Assembly: GCA_021736615.1 (NCBI GenBank) | Contig: JAIPFN010000082.1 | Location: 1-5,217 of the forward strand | Direction: 5' to 3' | Length of the DNA stretch: 5,217 nt | DNA from: Phycisphaerae bacterium | Lineage (GTDB): Bacteria; Planctomycetota; Phycisphaerae; Sedimentisphaerales; Anaerohalosphaeraceae | Notes under the pieces: model-generated | What the model saw: the letters and a program-made list of their open reading frames with translations, nothing else | The model's database searches: none | Told to the model about the DNA's origin: nothing | Part shown: one piece after another, positions 1 through 4,962 of the stretch | How positions within the stretch are numbered: the stretch's first letter is position 1 | Layout: the number at the start of each line of letters is the position of its first letter | Program-made: the position numbers and the translations under genes

Positions 1-24
1 AACGAATTTTGTTTTAAGCTCGCC

Positions 25-417
25 TCATGTGGGCTGCGGCAAGGTATCCGGCAACCGTATCCGAAGACCGGCACCCATAAATACTACATTGGCCTCTTCT
101 TCGACTGCACACTGGACCAGTTCGTCAAAATCTGAAAGAGCAACCATTATGTTGACGCCTATAAGACCATCTGTATTCGCCTTGGCCTCCCTGATAACTT
201 TGTGCAAAGCTCTCTTGTTGGCTTCTTTGAAGTTCGTCTTCAGATCGGGCTCGAACTGGCCGATACCCGCCGTCGCTATAACGCCTATACCGCCGGCATT
301 AGCAACAGCAGACGCTAATCCTGCAAGCGAAATACCGACTCCCATTCCCCCCTGAACAATTGGAACGTCAGCCGTATATTCACCTATTTGTAATGCCGGA
401 ATCTTTCCAGAACTCAT
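25..417 (-). CDS. Nitronate monooxygenase / FabK-like flavin oxidoreductase, N-terminal part, apparently frameshifted
   Basis: This is the N-terminal 130 residues of a TIM-barrel FMN flavoprotein of the 2-nitropropane dioxygenase / nitronate monooxygenase / FabK group (COG2070). The visible family signatures are VPIVQGGMGVGIS (residues 18-30), the first FMN-binding strand; AGGIGVIA (41-48); GVNIMVA (87-93); and FMGAGL (113-118). Family members are usually about 320-370 residues, so this reading frame stops after roughly one third, just past the GAGL strand. The stop follows LPDTLPQPT. Removing one base in the GGG run at 31-33 lets the frame continue as PHEASLKQNS to the window edge, which fits the usual spacing to the next conserved block. 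The start is ATG at 415-417, preceded by AGGAAG with 9-base spacing and a strong promoter. The substrate cannot be told: nitronate oxidation and enoyl-ACP reduction are both known in the family. The catalytic half lies outside the window. The family call is firm; the intactness of the gene is not. Confidence 0.85.
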   Translation of the reverse strand: MSSGKIPALQIGEYTADVPIVQGGMGVGISLAGLASAVANAGGIGVIATAGIGQFEPDLKTNFKEANKRALHKVIREAKANTDGLIGVNIMVALSDFDELVQCAVEEEANVVFMGAGLRIRLPDTLPQPT

Positions 418-446
418 ATTTTAAAGCTTCCTTTCAATAATATTCC

Positions 447-476
447 ATTATAACCCAGAACCATATCAACGGTCAA
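447..476 (-). promoter_or_regulatory. Predicted sigma-70 promoter for the flavin oxidoreductase gene
   Basis: On the minus strand, TTGACC (471-476) is followed after exactly 18 bases by a perfect TATAAT (447-452). The start point would fall near 440, giving a short leader of about 22 nt that holds the AGGAAG ribosome binding site (427-432) ahead of the ATG at 417. This is the best promoter match in the window. It implies that the flavoprotein gene is transcribed on its own and not from the oxidoreductase operon 440 bases upstream. Confidence 0.75.
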
Positions 477-506
477 CTGGATAGTTCAGTGTACTGCGAG
501 GCACGT

Positions 507-529
507 CTTGTTTTAGATACAAAAACAAG
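507..529. repeat. 8-bp perfect inverted repeat, 7-base loop
   Basis: CTTGTTTT (507-514) and AAAACAAG (522-529) are exact reverse complements around AGATACA. The element lies 31 bases upstream of the -35 box of the promoter at 447-476. That position would suit an upstream regulator site, but the arms are AT-rich and no factor can be named. Confidence 0.45.
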
Positions 530-660
530 CACTAACGCAACAAAAACACTGTTTCTCAGAGTTCCAGTAACGAAAAAGGCCCTGAATCAATCCGCATTAT
601 AAAGCAAAACACTCATTAATGGAACTGCTTTTTAGCGGAAAGTCCTTATATATACCATGA

Positions 661-705
661 CTGCCAAAATAATGATATTGAAATATCATAAAAAATAACT
701 GGCAG
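661..705. repeat. Nested inverted repeat in the intergenic region
   Basis: Outer arms CTGCCA (661-666) and TGGCAG (700-705) enclose inner arms ATGATATT (672-679) and AATATCAT (682-689), which are separated by only GA. Both arm pairs are perfect. The two levels are joined by unequal unpaired stretches of 5 and 10 bases. A cruciform, a stem in a minus-strand transcript or a protein site are all possible; nothing decides between them. Confidence 0.45.
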
Positions 706-806
706 GTTCCTAATACGATAAAAAAAGGTATATGCTTACCGTCAGATTGCCATCTTAAGTTACCTACTTTGCCTAAATAGCCCGTTTTGACACAAAATAA
801 CCTCTC

Positions 807-827
807 GCCCGCTGCACGCCGCACGCC
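807..827. repeat. GC-rich tandem heptamer, two exact copies plus one degenerate
   Basis: GCACGCC occurs twice back to back (814-820 and 821-827), preceded by a related GCCCGCT (807-813). This is a sharp GC-rich patch inside an AT-rich intergenic region, about 30 bases past the FAD oxidoreductase stop. Function unknown. Confidence 0.45.
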
Positions 828-873
828 TCTTGTTCAAAGATTAATCATGAAAAAAATTAATTTGAGACAAGAG
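827..873 (-). other. Imperfect hairpin spanning the oxidoreductase stop codon
   Basis: In the minus-strand transcript, CUCUUGU pairs with ACAAGAG (867-873 with 827-833), then UCAA with UUGA, then AUUAAU with AUUAAU. That gives 17 pairs with a 1-base bulge and a 2-base bulge around a 10-base loop. The stop codon (857-859) lies in the upper stem. No U-run follows, so this is not a standard intrinsic terminator. It may protect or shape the 3' end of the message. Confidence 0.35.
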
Positions 874-2638
874 TTTTTAGCTCGGTTATATGATCCTTAT
901 AAACACCACGTGGGGTTGTACAATGATTTTTACACAAACTTGCCGCGTATCCTGTCGCGATACCCATTTGACCGCAAGTAAGCATAACCCGAGGCCCGCC
1001 AAGACCGACATGACTGCAGCTAAAACAGCGCCCTGCCATCATAAGATTGTCAACATTTTTGGAGTAGAGACATCTAAACGGAATGTAGTAACGCGGAACC
1101 TTTCTAAACAATGCCGTCGAAAGAAAATCGAGTTCACTGTCTTTCAGCACCTTCTGGTGATGAACATCAATAGAACGAGTCTCTTCGACTACCGCATCGT
1201 CAAACTTCGTCCCGCTCATCGCATCCTTCTGCGTATAGATATAATCACCAACCAACCGCCGCGATTCACGCTTGCCGTTTAAATACCCCACCCATTTAAG
1301 TTTGTGGTATGCATTTTCACCATTCTTTTTCGCGTTATAAAACGAACCGTATATAGCCCGCAGCATATGATCCCGAATTTCCTCGGCATCGTCGATGGCG
1401 TGCTTATCATTATCGCTGTACTCCCAATACCACTCGCCTTTCAGTGCCGAATGCTTTTTAGCGATATCCGCCGCCCATGGAACTTCCGGAAAAGTCGACT
1501 TGACCGACTCTTTCGAAGAGTTCCACAAAAGCGAACTGCCCATTATCCTGTTGTCGGCTTTTTCAGGCGACCAGAGTTCACCGTGTTTGTCCCATTCTTC
1601 GCCGAACTCATTTTTGCTCTCTCGCCCGTAACGGTACTCGGCGCCTGCCCAGTAACCGATCCATCCGTCTCCCGTGCAGTCAATAAAAATATCCGACCGA
1701 ATACGCAAAGCCTCTCCGGTAATAATCGAACACGCGTCTACACTGACGATCTTCGAGCCTTCCATCTTAACATCATACGCCCGCCAGGGCCGAAACAACA
1801 TAACCCCGCTTGCCGCCTTCATGGCCTTTTCGCGTTTGTCCTGATCCTTGACCGCGTATGCACTTCCGTTGGGATAGTGTTCCGTATCGAGCTTTTCGAG
1901 TATACCTTTACCCTGCCCATAAATACCTTCTGTATGCACACGGATCTCACTGCTGGCGTTGCCGCCAAGCAGCTGCCTGTCGTGTATTAGTGCTACGCTT
2001 AAACCCTGCTTTTCCGCAGCTATCGCAGCCGCACAACCCGAAATCCCGCCGCCGACGATCACCACATCGAACTTTCCACCGTCGGGCGGTACAGCCGGTA
2101 AACCCCGAAGTTTATTTCGCCATTGCCTGTTAATTTCGGGTTTGTCCGCATTAAAATCCAGCGGCCTTGCTGATTTGTCCGTATCAAAATAGATCGCGTC
2201 ACAACGCCCATCAAAACCGGTAAGGTCTGTAAGCCTGATCTCCACTCGTTTTTTAGAGATAGTAACGCTGCCGCCATCCTGCCAGCCCCACCCCTTTTTT
2301 GTACCGAACGTCTCTGCAAGCGCCGCCCCGCCGACAACAACCTTAAACCTACCGGGTGATTCCCATGGACCCGGCACCCAGTCCTTAGTCCGAACCCAAA
2401 CCCTGTAAGTCCCCACCGCTGGAAATGTAACAGTAGTAACCGCGTCATCGACTAAGCGTCCAAGCCCATGAGCCAGAAGATAAGGCGAACCCATAGTATC
2501 GACAAACTGCTGATCAACAACCCACCCGCCCTTTTCGTCAAAGCTCTCAGCCTCAACCAGCACAACCGCACCGACCGCCATAGGCACAACAAAACACACA
2601 ACCGCAGACAACACAATAAAAAATCTTCGTATCAACAT
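857..2638 (-). CDS. Exported FAD-dependent oxidoreductase with N-terminal CBM-like domain
   Basis: The 593-residue protein falls in three parts. Residues 1-24 form a signal peptide with RRFFI (4-8), matching the core RRxFI pattern of Tat leaders, a hydrophobic core, and a likely cleavage after AVGA (21-24). Residues about 26-152 form a beta-rich domain opening with VEAE, as in CBM6/35-like modules, and containing YRVWVRTKDW. Residues about 189-590 are an FAD domain of the PF12831 (FAD_oxidored) type. It has the dinucleotide motif VVIVGGGISGC (192-202), GGNASSE (225-231), DCTGDG (320-325), GKRESRRLVGDY (455-466) and the C-terminal MMAGRC...GGPRVM block (533-552). The start is ATG with GAAGG 6 bases upstream, 22 bases after the pseudopilin stop, so the two genes are likely co-transcribed. 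FAD must be loaded before Tat export, which agrees with the leader. Relatives are often labelled only FAD-dependent oxidoreductase, sometimes xanthan lyase without support. Substrate and reaction are unknown; a glycan-related role is inferred from the CBM-like domain. Confidence 0.9.
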   Translation of the reverse strand: MLIRRFFIVLSAVVCFVVPMAVGAVVLVEAESFDEKGGWVVDQQFVDTMGSPYLLAHGLGRLVDDAVTTVTFPAVGTYRVWVRTKDWVPGPWESPGRFKVVVGGAALAETFGTKKGWGWQDGGSVTISKKRVEIRLTDLTGFDGRCDAIYFDTDKSARPLDFNADKPEINRQWRNKLRGLPAVPPDGGKFDVVIVGGGISGCAAAIAAEKQGLSVALIHDRQLLGGNASSEIRVHTEGIYGQGKGILEKLDTEHYPNGSAYAVKDQDKREKAMKAASGVMLFRPWRAYDVKMEGSKIVSVDACSIITGEALRIRSDIFIDCTGDGWIGYWAGAEYRYGRESKNEFGEEWDKHGELWSPEKADNRIMGSSLLWNSSKESVKSTFPEVPWAADIAKKHSALKGEWYWEYSDNDKHAIDDAEEIRDHMLRAIYGSFYNAKKNGENAYHKLKWVGYLNGKRESRRLVGDYIYTQKDAMSGTKFDDAVVEETRSIDVHHQKVLKDSELDFLSTALFRKVPRYYIPFRCLYSKNVDNLMMAGRCFSCSHVGLGGPRVMLTCGQMGIATGYAASLCKNHCTTPRGVYKDHITELKTLVSN

Positions 2639-2660
2639 ATTAAACCTTCATAATAAAAAA

Positions 2661-3503
2661 TCAAAAATAGCTCGTATCTGCACCCGGTGACATCCATCCG
2701 CTTCCCGGTCCGTTCCATTCGTCAACTGTTGTGTCAGTCATTGTAGGAAGGTTATTAACAGCATCGATATTTCTCCACTCAATATGCCCATCACCGAATA
2801 GCTGGCTTCTTCCGGTAGCCTTCGGGTTCGGAGATTTCGCCATCTTTCCGGCAGGAGGTCTTATCCCGAATACCTCGTTCCATGACCATCCGTTTTTTCC
2901 ATGATTATATCTATAGGCTCCGTCGCTGGTATCGAGATTCAGGATTTCAGCCATTAAGAGCCTGTTGGATCTTAGAGTTTTTGTAACGAGGACATCCTTG
3001 GCATTTGAACTGCACTGATTATCGGGGATATTATCAAAACCGGCAAAATAGCTGTATGCAAACTCGACAAATGGGTGGTTTTTCCAATTAACCTCTTTTG
3101 CCCATCGCTGCATAAAATCCCCGCTGCAGTTGACACATGTTATCAGGTCTGTGGCCTCGCCGTTACTGGCAAAATTGGAACCGAACGCATTCAAATAGGG
3201 GCTTATCCCCTCAATGCTCCATATCGCATGTCCGTCGCTATCCTCTTTATACCTGATACTAATGTAATGCGGGTAAGGCCTGCCGCCCCAGTACTGGCCG
3301 GTCCTCATCATTTTCTCATTGTTTTCTGTGGCGTACATCTGGATGGCCATACCCCATTGCTTTAACCGGTTTGCACATCGTATACGCATTGCCGCCTCTT
3401 TTGCCTTGCGAAGCGATGGCATAAGGATAGCGAGTAGAAGTGCGATTATTGCAATAACGACAAGAAGCTCGATTAAGGTAAAGCCTTTTCTTTTAATGGT
3501 CAT
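2661..3503 (-). CDS. Pseudopilin-like protein with prepilin N-terminal cleavage/methylation domain
   Basis: With the start at 3503 the protein has 280 residues. [12 protein letters not shown] shows a short basic leader, a prepilin peptidase site after Gly7, and Glu12 at mature position +5. A hydrophobic helix covers about 8-30 and is followed by the amphipathic [20 protein letters not shown] stretch typical of type II secretion-like pseudopilins. The globular part carries a CVNC pair (C123, C126). Near the end is [10 protein letters not shown] (234-243), which resembles the DG block of planctomycete H-X9-DG proteins but has Lys where the upstream His would be. I chose ATG 3503 over ATG 3557 because only 3503 has a good ribosome binding site and puts the leader at 7 residues. 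Such proteins occur in many copies in Planctomycetota, and their individual roles are largely unknown. The gene leads a likely two-gene operon with the FAD oxidoreductase. It may belong to an export or surface-assembly apparatus, but no pilus or secretion core gene is in the window. Confidence 0.88.
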   Translation of the reverse strand: MTIKRKGFTLIELLVVIAIIALLLAILMPSLRKAKEAAMRIRCANRLKQWGMAIQMYATENNEKMMRTGQYWGGRPYPHYISIRYKEDSDGHAIWSIEGISPYLNAFGSNFASNGEATDLITCVNCSGDFMQRWAKEVNWKNHPFVEFAYSYFAGFDNIPDNQCSSNAKDVLVTKTLRSNRLLMAEILNLDTSDGAYRYNHGKNGWSWNEVFGIRPPAGKMAKSPNPKATGRSQLFGDGHIEWRNIDAVNNLPTMTDTTVDEWNGPGSGWMSPGADTSYF

Positions 3504-3512
3504 AGCAACAAT

Positions 3513-3519
3513 CCCCTTT
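3513..3519 (-). promoter_or_regulatory. Ribosome binding site that fixes the pseudopilin start
   Basis: AAAGGGG on the minus strand lies 9 bases before ATG 3501-3503. The alternative upstream ATG at 3555-3557 has no purine-rich site at a useful distance. This supports the shorter 280-residue product. Confidence 0.7.
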
Positions 3520-3524
3520 CTAAG

Positions 3525-3540
3525 AAATAATGCATTATTT
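3525..3540. repeat. 16-bp perfect palindrome in the pseudopilin leader
   Basis: AAATAATG followed directly by CATTATTT forms a perfect 16-bp palindrome with no spacer. It lies 5 bases upstream of the ribosome binding site and about 30 bases downstream of the predicted transcription start. It could be an operator for a dimeric repressor. An RNA hairpin here would be weak because the stem is AT-rich and leaves little room for a loop. Confidence 0.5.
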
Positions 3541-3564
3541 AACAATTTCGCATGCATATCGAGA

Positions 3565-3601
3565 TTTCAAGGTGAATAATTTTACCATATTTACCTTGAA
3601 A
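3565..3601. promoter_or_regulatory. Candidate operator: 9-bp inverted repeat across the pseudopilin promoter
   Basis: TTTCAAGGT (3565-3573) and ACCTTGAAA (3593-3601) are perfect reverse complements 19 bases apart. Just inside the arms, a further AATA/TATT match follows one mismatch. One arm sits at the expected transcription start and the other next to the -35 box, with the -10 box between them. A protein bound here would compete with RNA polymerase, so repression is the simplest reading. As RNA it could also form a stem. The regulator is unknown. Confidence 0.5.
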
Positions 3602-3606
3602 ATCAA
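3579..3606 (-). promoter_or_regulatory. Predicted sigma-70 promoter for the pseudopilin-oxidoreductase operon
   Basis: TTGATT (3601-3606) and TAAAAT (3579-3584) are spaced by 16 bases on the minus strand. The start would be near 3572, giving a leader of about 70 nt. The boxes are good but not perfect, and the surrounding DNA is AT-rich, so chance matches are possible. The 232-base gap from the upstream gene makes a promoter here expected. Confidence 0.5.
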
Positions 3607-3607
3607 A

Positions 3608-3721
3608 GGAAAATTAAAAGAATCATAGAGAGGGGATAAGGGAGATTATTTTGGGGCAATATCCGGACGGCAGGATGCCCGCAGCCCGGTGGATGGGTGA
3701 AAATGCAATTATTTCACCCAT
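3608..3721 (-). terminator. Possible terminator region after the HDOD regulator gene
   Basis: A perfect 10-bp hairpin (3712-3721 with 3693-3702, 9-base loop) starts 15 bases after the regulator stop. No U-run follows it. Downstream in the minus-strand transcript, 3608-3659 has about 17 C and only 2 G, the kind of bias associated with Rho loading. A Rho-dependent terminator with a 3' protective hairpin is a reasonable reading, but it is inferred from composition alone. Confidence 0.35.
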
Positions 3722-3735
3722 ACTGTTCACTTACG

Positions 3736-4962
3736 TCATCCTACGTATTCAGGTTCCTCAACCTCGGTGGGGATATGAACTCTTAGCCATTCAGGCAACT
3801 GTTCGGTCAATTCGAGAGTCTCGAGAATACTCATATCGATTCCTTCGGACCATCCGTCGCCGAGGCTGCTGCACAGCTGATGGTCGATAACATTTGCCAG
3901 GTAAACCGCTGTCGCAATTGAAAAACCGTCCTTGATACCTTCGGCCGGTTCGTGGTGAAAAGTCGCCGCTTCAATAATATCATTGCCAAGCCCCCACAGA
4001 TTCAGCAGGCACCCTCCAAGCTCGGCGTGGGTCAGGTCGATCGTTTCACGCTCTATTTCGTAACAGGGCCTTTTTTCCGCACGAGAGAGCCTTATAATCT
4101 CAGCTAACTCATAATCAAATTCGGCGACAAGAATCATCTTGCCGGTATCATGCAAAATTCCGGCCATCATTGCCGTTTCCTGCTGCTGATCGTTCATTTT
4201 TTGAGTTTTGCAAATTGTTCTGGCCAGCGAACCGACTCTAAGGCAATGCTCCTGTAAACCGGAAAGACAAAACTCCTCGACTTTTTCTTCCGGAAGCGTC
4301 GAAAAAACACCGTCGGTAAGCGCAAGCGCTTTAATAGCTTTAATGCCAAGGTAAACCGAAGCCCTGACGGGATCCGATATTTTCGTGGAAGGACCGTAAA
4401 ATGCGGAATTTACGATTTGCAGAATTTTCGCCGACATTCCAATGTCGCGCGCTATTACCTGGCCTACGTCTCTGCTTGTGCATCGGGAGTCCTCGATCAT
4501 ATCCAGAAGCTGACGGTAAACTGCCGGCATTGCAGGCAGCGATCTCAGCGAAGGGAGTACCTGTGCCACTTTCTGCGAACGAATTCTATCACGAATTGCG
4601 AACGCCCTTGACAGCTGACATATAAGCTGATCGGCGTCGCAGGGTTTTGCTATAAACTGATGCGCGCATGAAACCGCTTTTCCGTACGTAGGCTGTTCGC
4701 TGTACCCGCTTAGCATAAGCCTCGTTGCGTCCGGGTGACGTTTGCGAACTATCTCGAGCAGTTCAACGCCGCCCATATCGGCCATACGAAGATCCGAAAC
4801 TATAATATCGTAAGTCTTTTTACCCATAGCCGAAAGCGCAGCCGCACCGCTTTGATGAAAATCCATCTCCCACTCACCGTCCATCTTATGGAGCAGACGT
4901 CTTAAACCATCAAGAACACTTTCATCATCGTCGACAAAAATAATTCGTTTAATTTCACTCAT
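3736..4962 (-). CDS. Response regulator with REC and HDOD domains
   Basis: The 408-residue protein has an N-terminal receiver domain (about 5-125) and an HDOD domain (about 137-335). The receiver is complete: acidic pocket D12/D13, phospho-acceptor D57 in VSDLRM, S85 and K106 in AKP. The HDOD part begins at LPSLRSLPAMPAVYRQLLDMI, includes DIGMSAKILQIVNSAFYG (173-190), and keeps HDTGK (271-275) and FHHEP (335-339). HDOD is a non-catalytic or uncertain relative of HD phosphohydrolases; this copy retains some His/Asp residues but has no GYP motif, so cyclic-di-GMP hydrolysis should not be assumed. The start has AGAAGGAG 9 bases upstream, and the ATG overlaps the end of the histidine kinase gene by 8 bases, so the pair is co-translated and the kinase is the likely phosphodonor. 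The protein is cytoplasmic. The output target is unknown; HDOD regulators in other bacteria act in signalling, motility or stress control. Confidence 0.93.
   Translation of the reverse strand: MSEIKRIIFVDDDESVLDGLRRLLHKMDGEWEMDFHQSGAAALSAMGKKTYDIIVSDLRMADMGGVELLEIVRKRHPDATRLMLSGYSEQPTYGKAVSCAHQFIAKPCDADQLICQLSRAFAIRDRIRSQKVAQVLPSLRSLPAMPAVYRQLLDMIEDSRCTSRDVGQVIARDIGMSAKILQIVNSAFYGPSTKISDPVRASVYLGIKAIKALALTDGVFSTLPEEKVEEFCLSGLQEHCLRVGSLARTICKTQKMNDQQQETAMMAGILHDTGKMILVAEFDYELAEIIRLSRAEKRPCYEIERETIDLTHAELGGCLLNLWGLGNDIIEAATFHHEPAEGIKDGFSIATAVYLANVIDHQLCSSLGDGWSEGIDMSILETLELTEQLPEWLRVHIPTEVEEPEYVG

Larger units (their letters stand above)
418..856. other. Intergenic region with no convincing gene
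   Basis: About 440 bases separate the FAD oxidoreductase stop from the next start. The region is AT-rich apart from a short GC-rich patch at 807-827. It holds the promoter at 447-476, small inverted repeats at 507-529 and 661-705, a tandem heptamer at 807-827 and part of a hairpin at 827-873. The only sizeable minus-strand open frame (597-824, 75 codons, GTG start) has no usable ribosome binding site and no recognisable similarity, so I did not call it. No tRNA-like cloverleaf and no strong intrinsic terminator were seen. Confidence 0.6.

Noticed and set aside
720..740. Possible intrinsic terminator for the oxidoreductase operon
   Set aside because: A run of seven T follows on the minus strand, but the stem is only GGTA/TACC (4 bp), too weak to call.
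597..824. 75-codon minus-strand open frame in the intergenic gap
   Set aside because: It needs a GTG start with a purine stretch only about one base away, begins inside the tandem heptamer patch, contains the nested inverted repeat, and the protein resembles nothing I know. A real small membrane-associated peptide cannot be fully excluded.
1304..1990. 228-codon plus-strand open frame
   Set aside because: It lies wholly antisense to the conserved FAD oxidoreductase, has no family motifs, and is best explained by codon bias of the true gene.
2059..2448. 129-codon minus-strand frame inside the oxidoreductase gene
   Set aside because: It is a shifted frame over the CBM-like domain and the start of the FAD domain, whose true frame is clearly conserved and intact.
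857..2638. Xanthan lyase label for the FAD oxidoreductase
   Set aside because: Relatives sometimes carry this name, but the sequence shows an FAD-binding oxidoreductase with no polysaccharide lyase motifs.
3504..3557. 18-residue upstream extension of the pseudopilin from ATG 3557
   Set aside because: There is no ribosome binding site there, it would make an unusually long prepilin leader, and it would swallow the palindrome and the good ribosome binding site at 3513-3519.
3504..3735. Riboswitch in the pseudopilin leader
   Set aside because: The leader has palindromes, but I found no recognisable aptamer core such as those for cyclic-di-GMP, cobalamin or SAM, and the predicted 70-nt leader is too short for most.
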